DNA from: Chelydra serpentina
Lineage: Eukaryota > Chordata > Testudines > Chelydridae
DNA length: 64,000 bases
Direction: 5' to 3'
Assembly: GCA_037349315.1 (NCBI GenBank)
Contig: JBAIAC010000615.1
Coordinates: forward strand, 1-64,000
The translations under genes and the position numbers were made by a program. This document shows, piece by piece, positions 11,090 through 22,019 of this stretch; positions within the stretch are counted from its first letter, which is position 1; every line of letters starts with the position of its first letter. The notes under the pieces are model-generated. The model had not been told where the DNA came from. It worked only from the letters and a program-made list of their open reading frames with translations, and made no database searches.

Positions 11090-11716
11090 GCCGACTGTCT
11101 CCAGGGCAAGAAGCTTCCCCAGCTTCCACCTTCCTGGGTCTGACCCTGGAGCATTCAGCATCCCCTTCTTCACCGAAGCGAGTCCACACAATCGGGGCTC
11201 GTGGGGAAGCCAGGGGGCCCTGCCCCCAACTCCACCGTCAGACGTGACTCTCAGCCAGCCAGTAAAACAGAAGGTTTATTACACAACAGGAACAGGGTCT
11301 AAACCAGAGCTTGTAGGTACAGAGAACAGGACCCCTCAGTCAGGTCCATCTTGGGGGGTGGGGAGGCCAGAGCCCATCTGGACCTCCCTCCATTTGCCCA
11401 GCCAGCTCCAAACTCTCCAGCCCCACCTCTGCCTTTGTCTCCTTCCCTGGCCAGGAGATCACCTGATCCCTTTGTTCCCCAACCCCTTCAGCCGGCACCT
11501 TTGCAGGGGAGGGGCCCAGGCCAGCAGTTGCCAGGAGACAGGGTGTCGGCCATTCTCTGTCATCACACTGGCCCTCTAGGGCTTTGCAACAATCACACCC
11601 CTTATCCCACCACCTAGAGACTTAAGAAATGCAGAGGGGAAACTGAGGCACCGCGGAAACTGAGGCACCCACTCAGTATTCAGAGGAAACATGAGGAACA
11701 GTCCCACTTCGTTACA
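11090..11716 (-). mobile_element. LTR (TGTAACAAAGTGGGACTG family), minus strand
   Basis: The minus strand begins TGTAACGAAGTGGGACTG at 11716 and carries the polyadenylation signal (TTTATT on the plus strand near 11275). It is the mirror copy of 8501-9130. Confidence 0.65.
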
Positions 11717-11882
11717 CCCTCCCTGAATGTTTGTTTAAATCACTTGGTGGTGGCAGCGTACCGTTCAAGGACAAAAACGTGCCTTGGGGACGTTTTTATC
11801 CTAAACTGGTAAAAATAAGCTTAGGGGGTGTTTCATGCAGGTCCCCACATCTGTACCCTAGAGCTCAGAGTGAACCCTGACA
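11717..11882 (+). mobile_element. LTR fragment, 3' part (TGTCATAAATA family)
   Basis: Contains GGTGGTGGCAGCG, GGTAAAAATAAGCTTAGG and the terminus GAACCCTGACA, matching the end of the LTR at 33877-34678. It directly abuts the start of the other LTR family. Confidence 0.7.
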
Positions 11883-11996
11883 ACCTCCTTCCCAGGGCTA
11901 TTGCTGAACCCAGAGCATTGGCCAGAGCGGCCAAGAAGAGGCTCCAGCCCTGAAGGGAGCAGGACTTTCAGCACAAAGAGGAAAGTGCACAAAGCA

Positions 11997-12069
11997 CAAC
12001 CGTGAAGAGTCTCGAACCCTCAATCGTCTGATCTGAAGTCAGACGCCTGATCCATTATGCCGCGCGGTC
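11997..12069 (-). tRNA. Arg-type tRNA with opal anticodon TCA
   Basis: The body matches tRNA-Arg(TCG) of this window, but the loop reads CTTCAGA, so the anticodon is TCA, complementary to the stop codon UGA. The TCTGA/TCAGA stem is intact and the acceptor GACCGCG/CACGGTT has one mismatch. The A-box is altered (CGGCATAATGG) and the T stem keeps pairing through wobbles. It could be a suppressor-like tRNA, but the A-box change and the lack of a T4 terminator favour a decaying gene. Confidence 0.75.
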
Positions 12070-12443
12070 ACATGGTGAAAGTTTCTCCAAGCCACTTCTT
12101 TGGAAAAGACGGACACTGTGTTTGTTGGCTCATCTATGGAGGGGGCAGAGACACTCTGGGCACAAGGAGTCGAGTTCCCAGCGAGATGTGAGACTCAGTT
12201 CTATGGAGCCAGGGGCAGGGTTTGGCTGGGAGGCTTAAGCATGGGGGATTGGGGGGCAGAGGCCGGACCGGCTGTCTAGGTGCGGAGATTTAGTGGCACT
12301 GGGGCACAGGAGGGAGGAGCAGGAGGAATCCTGCTGATGGGCTGTGGCCGTGGAGAAAAAGAGGACGGGCTCCTGGGGCTTTTTTTTGCCTCTGTTTTAG
12401 CTGCCTGCTCTCGTGGTGGAAGCGGGGTCGCTACACTCCCTAA

Positions 12444-12508
12444 ACTGGGCTAGCTCGGTCAGTAGAGCATCAAGCTCTTAGTCTGGGGTTCAAGCCCCAT
12501 GTCTGGGC
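12444..12508 (+). pseudogene. tRNA-Lys (CTT)-like pseudogene
   Basis: A 65-nt remnant: A-box TAGCTCGGTCAGTAG, CTCTTAG at the anticodon and T arm TGGGG-TTCAAGC-CCCAT. The variable region is collapsed as in its two paralogues. The acceptor ACTGGGC/GTCTGGG pairs except at position 1. Confidence 0.8.
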
Positions 12509-12639
12509 TCTCAGCTTTTTAAATTGCCTTGTGTGCCAGGAGCCAAATGATCCCTGTTGGTGTCCAGAGCCACCCCCGGGTTCCCAGAAGCCCTGGCCAT
12601 TTCCTGGACAGGCCCCTTGCTCCTGCTGAGTCCTTATTG

Positions 12640-13619
12640 CCGCATGTTGTGCAGGCCTGGTCTAGGGCCTGGCTTATACAGGAGGTGCGACTGGATGCAC
12701 ATAATGGTCCTTTCTTACCTTAACATCCATCAATCTCTACAACTAATGCAGAGAATCAGCAAAATTCGTCACACATGTGACTGGCTGTGACTTATTTACT
12801 TGGTCTTAAAAGAGAACAACAAGGACCCGAGTCTCCTCCCTGTCAATAACTCCCTGCTCAGCCAATCAGGGTAGAGACTGAGGGGTGGGAGGCTGAGGGT
12901 TCTCACCAGAGAGCCCAAAGGACGGCCCAGGTCACCGGCGGGGGTCACTGTCCGAGCACTATTTCAGCCCCACATTTTTGGGTAGACCACCCACAATGGG
13001 ATCTGCAGAGCACCCCCCACCAGACACACACACACCCCTACACCTCTCCTGGTGGTGGGAGGGGAACAGGGGAAAGGACAAAAGAAGTAAGAGATGAAGA
13101 GAAAGGAGGGAGGGATGGAGGAAAAGGTCAAACAAAAAGGACAAACCCTAATGTCCCCAGTGATTCTGAGGGACAAAATCCCAAGTGGGGAATAAAATTC
13201 TGCCACCTGAATCTACTGTTTTCCATGCCTAGAATTCAGCTGGCACCAGATGGATCAGACTGAACAGGTTCCAAACCTCTCGAAGGCTCTTACCTTCTAA
13301 CCAGGGACGTCTGTTTTCTAGGGAAGTCCGTAAAAGCAAAGGAGAAAACTCCAAAGAGGTTCCTCCTCGCGCTCACGTCCGTGAACCCTAATACTCTCTC
13401 AGTCCTCCGAGAGAGACCTCGACAAGGAGACTTGCTGAAGCAAAGCCACGGGGGTCTCCGAGGTTTCCCTGGCCCTGCGCCCCTGGCCTGGCCTGGCTGA
13501 TGTCAGCATCTCTCTGTGAGGTCACCGCCTCCCCACCACCTTTGACCAATAGGCCGAGGTCCTGCAAACAGCCTTTGTGATGTCACTGCCACACCCACCC
13601 CTCCCCTGCCGTGCTAATG
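12640..13619. other. Intergenic, no recognised feature
   Basis: No tRNA or clear transposon. The minus strand is pyrimidine-rich around 13030-13140. Frames of 60-80 aa there (FCLTFSSIPPSF type) reflect composition. Confidence 0.5.
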
Positions 13620-13706
13620 TCCTGCTGCTGGCCAGACACAGATTGTATAGGGCCACTTCCGCTATTTGGGGCTTTGTCTTATATAGGCAGCAATTACCCC
13701 CCACCG
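13620..13706 (-). mobile_element. Partial TAGGGTGACCAGA-type MITE
   Basis: Contains GGGGCTTTGTCTTATATAGG and AATTACCCCCCACC, the reverse complement of the core of the MITE that follows immediately. The two copies are head to head. Confidence 0.65.
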
Positions 13707-13826
13707 AGGGTGACCAGACAGCAAGGGTGGAAAATCGGGATAGGGATGGGGGGTAATAGGAGCCTATATAAAAATAGATCCCAAAATTGGGACTGTCCCT
13801 ATACAAGTGGGACATCTGGTCACCCC
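13707..13826 (+). mobile_element. TAGGGTGACCAGA-type MITE
   Basis: Terminal inverted repeats AGGGTGACCAGACAG and GACATCTGGTCACCCC enclose about 90 bp with GGGGTAATAGGAGCCTATAT. Same family as 19140-19264, 41963-42086 and 56343-56454. Confidence 0.85.
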
Positions 13827-13840
13827 ACCAACCCCCTGTC

Positions 13841-15142
13841 CTGGTTTTTCCCACACAGTCTCTGGTCACCCTGTCCCCAGCCCAGCCAGCTGGGGGTGGT
13901 AATTCCAGCCGGCCCCTGTTGCTTGGGCTGGCTGCCGAGGAATTGACTTACTTTCATTTTTACTTCCTCAGCACGCAGCCCCCCCGCCCCCCCCCCCAGC
14001 ACCTCACCCAACCCAGCCCTGCCGGAGGGGAGGGGGGAGAGAGGGGTGCTCCGTGGGGGGGAGGGGAAAGGGGGGTGCTCTGTAGGGGGGGAGAAGAATG
14101 GACGTTATGGGGGGCAACAAGGGCTACTGCCAGAGCCGCCCAGCCTGCCTCCCCTCACGCCGGGGAGAGTCACACTCACAGGTGAGCTCCTCCCCCCTTC
14201 CCAGAGACCCCAGCAGCCAATCCCCTCCCCAGACTGTGCTGCAGGCAGCGCATTGGGCTCTCTCTAGGACCCAGCGCTGCTCTTACCTGCCCCACGGCTT
14301 CCCGTCCCTCCCGGCTCCCGGCAGAGTGTCTGGTGCCCCAGGCATAGCGGTGCCCTACGTGCCCGTCTGTTCTGCCCATGGCTAAGGACGGCCCTGCCCC
14401 CACCTCTCTGGGAGATCTGCGGCTCCTTCCTGCAGCTGGGGATGGACCGACATGCCCTGAGCAGCTTCAGCTGGTTCAATCTGCCCCACAGGTCACCCCA
14501 GCACCCGCTCCCTGCTCTGCCCCACAGGTCACCCCAGCACCCGCTCCCTGCTCTGCCCCACAGGTCACCCCAGCACCGGCTCCCTGCTCTGCCCCACAGG
14601 TCACCCCAGCACCCGCTCCCTGCTCTGCCCCACAGGTCACCCCAGTACCCGCTCCCTGCTCCGGCTCCTCTCTCAGAGCCCAGGGCCAGGCTCCAGCCGC
14701 TGTCCAAACCGTCTCCACCAGGGAGATCGTCCCTTGTCCTGCCACCATGACTTCTCCTGACAGCCGCGTCCCACCAGCTCACCCAGACAGGGAGGCTTAC
14801 AGGAGGCTGAGCTCCCCCTGGAGCTGTGGAACTCACTGCCACATGACAGAGGAGACCACAGGCCGGAACGACATGCAAAGCTCAGCTCTTCCACGGAGCC
14901 ATCCTCAGCCAGCGATTCCCCCTCACCGACAGCCCCAGCAAAACCCTTTGAGCCACCAGCCCGCTTCTCTCACAGCTGGGAGGGACGGCCTGCAGGGCCG
15001 CACCAAAGGCCCCAGACAGCCAAGCAGGTGAGGAAGCACCAGGCGTTAAAGCCAGGCCTGCGGCAGCAGCCACATTCACCCCGCTGCCAGTGCGCCTTAC
15101 AGAAATGTCGGCATCTCCTGTCAGCGAGGCAACTGGGCAGGA
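13841..15142 (+). repeat. Duplicated module E, copy 1
   Basis: Recurs in reverse complement at about 46105-47937. The copies differ mainly in the number of 36-bp minisatellite units: 5 here, about 20 there. Poly-C/G runs and CTCACCTGTGAGTGTGACTC-like flanks are shared. Open frames here follow the minisatellite and are not genes. Confidence 0.9.
14483..14666 (+). repeat. 36-bp minisatellite, 5 units
   Basis: Units of 36 bp: CCCCACAGGTCACCCCAGCA followed by CCCGCTCCCTGCTCTG. The period is divisible by 3, so both strands stay open in several frames (APQVTPAPAPCS on the plus strand). Confidence 0.95.
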
Positions 15143-15183
15143 TGTATTGCCCTGGTTAGAAACTGTGGCTAAAACACAGACCT

Positions 15184-15265
15184 CGCTGTGAGCAGGATTC
15201 AAACCTGCGCAGGGGAACCCTATTGGATTTCAACTTCAACGCCTTAACCGCTCGGCCATCACAGC
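15184..15265 (-). tRNA. tRNA-Ser (TGA)
   Basis: An 82-nt serine cloverleaf with loop GTTGAAA (anticodon TGA) and a perfect acceptor GCTGTGA/TCACAGC. The TTGAA/TCCAA anticodon stem has one mismatch and the T loop reads TTTGAAT instead of TTCGAAT. A TTTT terminator follows within about 15 nt. The better-preserved sister is at 29934-30015. Confidence 0.88.
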
Positions 15266-15653
15266 TGCGAGCACAGTAATACTCCCATGGCAAAGAAACT
15301 GGTAAATAATCCCAATGCCTGGGCTTGACGTCACCTGAAATACAGAAATCAAACAGCAAACCCGGCTCCCAACGCACAGGGGGGATTTGTGGGTTGTTCT
15401 CTTTGCTTAGCCATGTGCAGTAGCACAGAGAGGGCTTTGCAAAGTCTCCCCTCCCACAGAGTGGGAATGGTAAAGAATTGCTCACTTGAAGCTTGATTTG
15501 AATGACGATGTCTGGACCACAGGGCCAGGGACTGACCTTTGCTAGAGACACAAGTGACGCACAAAACTAGGCTAAGAAAAATGTCTCCTGGAGTCAATAG
15601 CTGGACTAGCAGCAGTATTGTGCCGAAGGAAATGTCTCACAAGAGGAGTTAGT

Positions 15654-15722
15654 GCATTGGTGGTTCAGTAGCAGAAGTCATAGCTACAGCGGGACGTCTA
15701 GCTTTGGTTTCTGGCCAATAGA
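15654..15722 (+). pseudogene. tRNA-Gly-like pseudogene
   Basis: Starts GCATTGGTGGTTCAGTAGCA, nearly identical to the 5' third of vertebrate tRNA-Gly, and ends GGCCAATAGA like its 3' acceptor. The anticodon arm is rearranged (ATAGCTACAGCGGGA) and the B-box is lost, so it should not be transcribed. Confidence 0.7.
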
Positions 15723-15729
15723 GGGATGA

Positions 15730-17455
15730 GCCCATTAGACAAACTGGCCAAGTAGTTAAAAAAAATAGCCTGCTAATATTTTGTCATCCTTGTGGGCAGG
15801 AGCAGTGGAAGCCCCTAAAAGTGTGGGGTCCACAGGTACCCAAACCATGGCCCTACCCCGAGGTCCCACCCATTTCCCCTGAGCCCCTTCCCCACACTGC
15901 CCCATCTCCACAAGATGCCACCCACCAGTTGCTCCTCTCCAACCTCCCCCACTGTTGCTCACCCTTAGGACCGGGAAAGAGTTGGAGAGCATATTCCCCC
16001 TACCTTCAAAAGTTGGGGGCCAGGGCCCCCTGCCTCCCCATTCCAGCACCCGCGCTTCTGGGCCTCTTTTATTCTTCCCCCAGGTCTCTCAACCAACCGT
16101 TTTCCTCCTTCAGTTCAGTGAGAGCCCCACACTCTTTACTTCCTACACACACGGAGTCACATACAGACCTTGCAAGGAAAACCTCACCCAGGAGTCGGAA
16201 GCACTCGGAGTGATGGAAAACAGAGGGGAACTGACAGTGGGACCCAGAGCGTTTCCCCTGCTGCCCAGCATCACCAATTGTAGGGAACCAATTGGAATTG
16301 CCTTTGGGAACCTGCCTGCCATTAATGACTCAGGGACACAATCATTATTCCATTTGAGGTACGGTTAGAGCATCCGCAACCCCTGTGTCAGAGCCACTGA
16401 AATCGCTTGGTGCTTATACTTTATCAGCCATAGAAATAAAGGGAGTTTAAATAAATCCCTTTTCAGAGTCAATGGGGACTCAGGAATCCTGGGGCTTCTC
16501 ATTCCTTAGTCTCTGGCACCATCGGGTGCCCATTTCATTTTCTCCTTTTGATTAAAAGCTTTATTTTGCAAAGAAATATCCTGTCCCTGAAGACCCATGT
16601 GCGGGGGCTGCATTCATCGTACCTACAGAAAAGGGACTGAGATGTTCCCCAGGCCCCTCGATCCCAGCCTGCTTTCTGGGGTGCTGCTGCCCATGCAGCT
16701 CCATCCCAGCCCCCACTTTCTGCACCTCCAGCCAAGCACTTCGATGCAAGCACCTTCCACCTGGCCACCCCCTGACAATCCCGGAGGACATAAGGTGGGA
16801 GAGGATGAACACTAGAGAGAGCTGGGGGCCTCCTAATCTCCTCCCCCTTCCATCAGCATCAGCCAACGCAAACCCGGTGCTGCACCCAGTGGGCTCAAGA
16901 TAAATACGGCCAGATCGGAAGAGTCGGTTGTGTTCTTTGTGGCTGCCCCGCCGTTCCCCTTGGGCCTGACCTGCCCTCCAGCTCCGCCACGGGCTGAAAA
17001 CTGAATAACACAGTAGTAGAGCCGTAAAAGGCTCCAAAGCCCACCGTGCTCCACCCCGCTTCCAATACCGGCAGAAAACCCACACTTCTCCTGGCTCGGT
17101 AGGGACGTCCTAGTGCCCCACGAGAAGGGGAAGGCCATCGTGTTCGGTCTCAGCACCACGCGTGGAGCAGGGGGCACTACATGGCTGAGGAAATTACCTT
17201 CAGCCAAAAGATCGGTCTTGAGCATGACACCCTTCTGGGCTAATGACAAGGTCTCTAACTCCACCTCTGAGCTGTTCCTGACAGGCCAGAAGCTGCCTCT
17301 CCCAGGTCACGTTCCCCACCTCGTCACCGACCGAACGCTAGAAGGCCCAGCTCATCAACCTGCCCACTCCCGCAGCCCTCGTCTTCCGCCCTGACTGATA
17401 GGGAGGAGTATTAAGCCTCCCTCCCTTAGGCCAGTCCTTCAGCATTCCTGGGGAA
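15730..17455. other. Intergenic, weak duplication traces only
   Basis: No tRNA. The stretch 16900-17000 resembles 58140-58215 (AAGAGTCGG, GCCTGACCTGCCCTCCAG). The stretch 16480-16560 resembles 9560-9640. Minus-strand frames up to 174 aa show no recognisable domain. Confidence 0.5.
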
Positions 17456-17694
17456 CACCAACGCCGCCCAAGTGACTAGGCCAGGCTGCAGCCCAGCTTC
17501 ACGACTCAGAGGAAATGGAGCTCGCACCCCTACCTACAGGACTCCAGGCACGACCAGCCTTCTGGATCAAACGTCCCCTCTGGCGCTCAAGTCACAACAG
17601 CGAGCGGGTAAAAGACAGGCTCCCACGTCATTGGAGAGAGCGAGACGAAGCCTTGGAACACCCAGTAGTGTTAGGTGGCAGAAGAGCTGCCCCA

Positions 17695-17765
17695 AGGTCC
17701 CACCGAGACTTGAACTGAGATTGCAGGATTCAGAGCCCTGAGTGCTGCCCTGACACCATGGGACC
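17695..17765 (-). tRNA. tRNA-Gln (CTG)
   Basis: A 71-nt cloverleaf with loop CTCTGAA (anticodon CTG) and a perfect acceptor GGTCCCA/TGGGACC. The T stem CTCAG/CTCGG has one mismatch. The position equivalent to the sister's TTTT terminator reads TTCT. Possibly functional but weakened. Confidence 0.82.
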
Positions 17766-18085
17766 AGTGGTAACAGCCTTGGGGTCTTCTGATATCCAGT
17801 GTGGAAGAGCCTGGGCGGACAATTTTTTGTCTCCCTTGCTCAAGGCCTCTCTGGCCAGCCCTGCATTTTCCCAACAAGTCGGTACGCAGCGGTTTGCTGT
17901 AGACCCAGAAGCCTTTCTTCCTCCAGACTGCAGAGCCAGTGGGAGTGGGAGGAATTGTACCCTTCAGTCCCAGGCAATAAATGGCCCTTCCTAGGAAAGG
18001 ACAAGTCCCGAAAAGAAAAAAGGAATGTCAAGAACAGATGGCATCTGAAGTTCTTGCTGGACATGACAGATGAAAAGGTTCTCTC

Positions 18086-18150
18086 TGCCTTACAAGGGAG
18101 TTGAAACCAGGACCCTCAGTCTGATGCTCCACCAACTATCCTAGCCAGAC
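18086..18150 (-). pseudogene. tRNA-Lys pseudogene lacking the anticodon
   Basis: Matches tRNA-Lys(TTT) except for an 8-nt deletion that turns CAGACTTTTAATCTGAGG into CAGACTGAGG, removing the anticodon. The D arm is also altered (TAGGATAGTTGG). The paralogue at 30771-30835 shares the same deletion. Confidence 0.85.
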
Positions 18151-18839
18151 TCACATGGAAAACGGGCAAGTTTGGTGAAGAAGAGAAACTAGTCAAGAAA
18201 AAGAGGGTGGGAAACAATACAGAAAACTTGCTACTCTCTCTCTCTTAGCAGCCCTAGCCCCAGCCTGCTCCTCCATCTGGTGCCCTGAGACCTTCTTCTT
18301 TTTCCAGTTAAATAATGGATCCAGGAGAAAACACGGTTATACAAAGCAAAACTAAATCACAGACAAAAATGCCATTGAGGAAGAGGGTGGATTTTTATGA
18401 GCTTGCGCTGTGCAGATTTTTCTATACAGTGCAAGACAGAATGGGGGGGGGTTCAACTCTTCACATCTGCAACTCCCCAAAACTCTACAACATTTAAAAG
18501 TCCACAATATTCTCGAAGCTCTGGGGATTCCAAAACCCCAGAAAGCTTTGGGGCCTCAAGAAATCCAAACAGCTCATCTTCCCTGTCTCCAGATGCACAA
18601 GAGCCTTTGGTCGGGATGTTCACAATAGGTTGGGGCTCTAGAACTTGCCACCTTGGCTACCGCTGGCTGCAGTCCTGTGGTTTGACCCAATGGTTGGGAT
18701 TCTCACAGCTTCGCCTGATGCCCACAAGTCTGGCCCTTGTGTTTGCTGCCACACTTTCCCCCTTGCCCACATGACACTTAAGGAAATGAGAGCCAGGGCC
18801 AGGCTTCACAGTCATAGCTACTCCATACGAAGCCAGTCA

Positions 18840-19637
18840 GGACTCTGCGGGAGCCTCCCCTCTCTGAGCCGACTGTCTCCAGGGCAAGAAGCTTCCCCAG
18901 CTTCCACCTTCCTGGCTTTGACTTCAGAGAACTCAGCATCCCCTTCCACATTGTTCACTTCCCGCAGCGAGTCCGCCCGGGCGGAGCTCCTGGGAAAGCC
19001 AGAGGGCCTTGCCCCCCAACTCCGCAGTCAGACGTGACTCTCAGCAGCCAGTTAAACAGAAGGTTTATTAGACGACAGGAACAGAGTCTAAAACAGAGCT
19101 TGTAGGTATAGAGACCAGGATCCCTCAGTCAGGTCCATCTTGGGTGACCAGACAGCAAATGTGAAAAATCGGGTCAGGGGGTGGGGGTGTAATAGGATCC
19201 TATATAAGAAAAATCCCCCAAAATCGGGACTCTCCCTGTAAAATCGGGACATCTGGTCACCCTAGGTCCATCTAGAGGGACAGGGAGCCCAGACCCCGGT
19301 TTTGGGCCTCCCTCTGTTTCCCCAGCAAGCTCTAAACTGCCTCTCTCTAGCCCCTCCTCTGGCCTTTGTCTCTGTCCCGGGCCAGGAGGCCACCTGATCT
19401 CTTTGTTCTCCAACAGCTTCAGTGGGCACCTTGCAGGGGAGGGGCCCAGGCCAGCAGTTGCCAGGGGACAGGGCGTCGGCCAGTCTCTGTGCAGACAGCA
19501 TCACACTGGCCCTCTAGGGCTCTGCAACAATCACACCCCCTGATCCCCCCACCTAGAGACTTAAGAAATGCAAAGGGGAAACTGAGGCACCCACGCAGTA
19601 TTTAGAGACAACATTAAGAACATTCCCACGGCGTCAC
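18840..19637 (-). mobile_element. LTR (TGTAACAAAGTGGGACTG family) with nested MITE
   Basis: Minus-strand LTR of the family seen at 8501-9130, interrupted by the MITE at 19140-19264. Polyadenylation signal TTTATT (plus strand) near 19067. The terminus near 19637 (CACGGCGTCACA) has drifted from the family start. Confidence 0.65.
19140..19264 (+). mobile_element. MITE with 8-bp target duplication
   Basis: GGGTGACCAGACAG...ACATCTGGTCACCCTA is flanked by GGTCCATC at 19132-19139 and 19265-19272. The uninterrupted LTR sequence occurs at 11342-11350. An 8-bp duplication and TA-G ends fit a non-autonomous hAT element. Confidence 0.85.
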
Positions 19638-20190
19638 ACACGGCCAGCTGACAGCCACAAAGACCCCCGGCCAGCTTGCTCCCAGGCAGGCCAAACCCCC
19701 ACTGGGGGCCACCCGCAGGCCAGGGTGTGGGGCGGCTGCCGACGCTCTGTGGCCAACATCAGACTGTGGTAGGGAAGCAGGGCCAGCCCCCCTGGTGGGG
19801 CCTCTGACCGTTCCCCTTTACAGTGCTCACTCTTGTAGTGGGGCAGGAGATTTTCCCCCAGAGGCTTTTCCCCAGCCGGAGAGAAGCAGGGAAACACCCA
19901 GGCTCCCAAGGTGCTATTGACCAAACCCCCTCGAGCACAGGGACACATTGGGAAGAGGGAAACTGCTCTACACACTCGCCCGGGCAGCTGCCCAGTCTCT
20001 TTGGTGAGTCCGGAATGGCAAAGGCTGGACTGGGAGCCCCTGGGGCTCATGCCCTAGCCTGTGTGACGCCCCACCCCCACCTCCTTCCCAGGGCTATTGC
20101 TGAACCCGGAGCATTGGCCTGAGCCGCCAAGAAGAGGCTCCAGCCCTGAAGGGAGCAAGACTTACAGCACAAAGAGAAAACTGCACAAGC
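19560..20190. repeat. Recently duplicated stretch, copy 1
   Basis: Nearly base-for-base the same as about 49050-49695, including a 138-codon minus-strand open frame in each. This is the closest pair of long copies I noticed in the window. Confidence 0.88.
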
Positions 20191-20191
20191 C

Positions 20192-20264
20192 CAACCGCGA
20201 AGGGACTCGAACCCTCAATCGCCTGATCTGAAGTCAGACGCCTGATCCATTAGGCCACACGTGG
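20192..20264 (-). pseudogene. Arg-type tRNA with opal anticodon TCA, broken acceptor
   Basis: Loop CTTCAGA gives anticodon TCA. The A-box TGGCCTAATGG and T arm are intact, but the 5' acceptor reads CCACGTG and mismatches CGCGGTT at three positions. The sequence immediately 5' of the gene (minus strand) switches to an unrelated block shared with 50880, so a rearrangement breakpoint cut the acceptor stem. Confidence 0.82.
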
Positions 20265-21080
20265 AGTTCCCGGAAGGGAGAAAGGGAAAGTCTGGAGCTG
20301 CCTTTAGTCCCTGGCTGGGGTCTCCTGGGCAGTGGAAAACGTCCCTTGTTTGCTGCTGCCAAGGGGATCGTGGAGAGCTGAGACGTCCCTCGGCTTGGGT
20401 CAAAGGGGGAAGTTGGATGGAATTTATCACACAACCCTCCCTGCTCCCCAGAGCCCCCCGGGGAGAATCGAGAGCAGGGGGAGTCATTCCTCACCTGCGC
20501 CCCCAGAACAGCTGCTAGGACTCCTCCCTGCCAGCTCCTCACCCCTGGATTCACCCTCAGCTCCTGGGATCTCTCTGCTCCAAAGGCCCCAGAGCCCTGG
20601 GGTGGGGAGGGCGTCACGGCACAGCCTGAAATACAGGGGAGGAGTCTGGAACTGAAGGAAGGAGCAGAAAATGGACAGGAAAGAAACAGAGAGAAAACGC
20701 CTCTTCTCTCCCCTCCCCATCCCAGCAAGAAATGTTATCAATGGGGAAACTCCCCACCAGGACCGGCCTTAGGGGAAATGGAGCCCTCGATAAAACTTGT
20801 ACTTTGGCACATCCCCATTTCCCCTGGGCCCTGTGGGCTCCCCACTCCCCCTTTGCCCCTAGATCCTTCACCCCTAACCCCTGCCCCCTCCTGTGCCCTC
20901 ACCCATACACTGTGTCCCCTTTGCCCTTAACTCCTGCACTCCCCCCCTGTGCCCCCAGCCACTGCCCCTCTCCTGCCCCCCTTCACCCCTAACCCCACCC
21001 CCTCCTGCACCCACGTGGGGACACTGACCTGTCTGCATGGAGCAGCTGGCATTGCTGCCCGCTCCTTCCTGGAACGCTGC
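20265..21080. other. Intergenic with a partial duplicate of 10380-10640
   Basis: The stretch 20265-20520 matches about 50880-51010 in direct orientation and 10380-10640 in inverted orientation. The stretch 20755-21080 is C-rich and includes CCGGCCTTAGGGG, typical of an old hAT end. No tRNA. Confidence 0.5.
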
Positions 21081-21084
21081 TCCT

Positions 21085-21765
21085 CCAGCTCTTCCCCAAC
21101 CCCACCCTCAGCCTGGGCTCCTGGCTCCTGGCCCAGCCTTGTCCCGCTTACCCCTGTCCGCACCCCTCTCCCTAGGAAGCCACAGCGCCGCTCCCAGCCC
21201 CGGTTCTCGTCTGCGGCTTCCGAGGGGCCGCAGACACGGACAAGAGGGCACAATGTGAAAAGTTTGGGGACCACTGGATTAGGGTGATGCCTTCAATCGC
21301 TTCTATGCAGTGCAATAAAAGGTATTTCTCACCCACCTCGCCCCTCCGTCAGGACGGACTCGGTATGTTCTGCCGCCCTTCACTCGGACAGGAAAGATAA
21401 AAACATTTCATTCCACTCAATGCTACAGTGATTTGTAACCCAACACCAGCCAGAACTGGTCCTTTTGGCAAAGCGGCCCCAGCATGCTGCATACCTAGGC
21501 CGAGTAGGGGTGTCTGTGCAAACACGGTCTGCTCCTGAAGTCTTTCCCCAGCTCATCACTCGATGTGAGGGGGGAGCTCATCCAGACCCTGCTTACACTT
21601 AATATTTATAAACTCCTTTTTGTCCCTATCTCTGCTGGTCTTAGATTTCTCCTCCTGTCCGTTTCTTGACAGCACAGATGAGGTGGCCGAGTGGTTAAGG
21701 TGATGGCTGCTAATCCATTGTGCTTTGCATGCGTGGGTTCGAATCCCATCCTCATCGTACGCATT
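21085..21765 (+). repeat. Duplicated module A, copy 2
   Basis: Reverse-complement counterpart of 5565-6250, with tRNA-Ser(GCT) at its end. Confidence 0.9.
21677..21757 (+). tRNA. tRNA-Ser (GCT), one-base deletion in the anticodon stem
   Basis: The acceptor GATGAGG/CCTCATC is perfect and A- and B-boxes are intact. One base is missing from the anticodon stem relative to 5571-5652 (GATGGCTGCTAATCC instead of GATGGATTGCTAATCC or canonical GATGGACTGCTAATCC), leaving four pairs. Transcription is plausible; translation function is doubtful. Confidence 0.85.
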
Positions 21766-22019
21766 TAGTCTTCCTCCCCTCCTTTACAAGCAACCATCTC
21801 CCTGTTTGATACAATGAAAGACCAAGTTGCTTCCTGCAAACACAAACCTAGTCAGGACTCCCTTGTGTTAAATTAAATATGTCTAAGTCCCAGGTATCTA
21901 AAAGAATTCTGTAGGTCTTATTTTTTATCTCAAAAGGTAACAGCCTCATAATCTCCCCCAAACAATCTCCCCCATATAATTTCCCTTGCACAGATCCATG
22001 AACAGTAAAAGAGATGGAT

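Larger units (their letters stand above)
11060..12632. repeat. Inverted module B, copy 2
   Basis: Reverse-complement counterpart of 7592-9160, carrying the LTR, LTR fragment, Arg-type tRNA and Lys-type remnant in mirrored order. The two arms could pair as a large hairpin. Confidence 0.9.
17460..19140 (+). repeat. Duplicated module G, copy 1 (Gln + Lys remnant)
   Basis: Recurs in the same orientation at about 30250-31850 with the same order: tRNA-Gln, anticodon-less tRNA-Lys, conserved flank, LTR. A partial inverted copy with the Gln tRNA is at about 47960-48420, and a shorter one at 37500-37830. Confidence 0.9.

Noticed and set aside
19634..20050. 138-codon minus-strand frame conserved at 49139-49555
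   Set aside because: Conservation is explained by the near-identity of the two DNA stretches on all frames. No recognised domain; the region adjoins LTR sequence.
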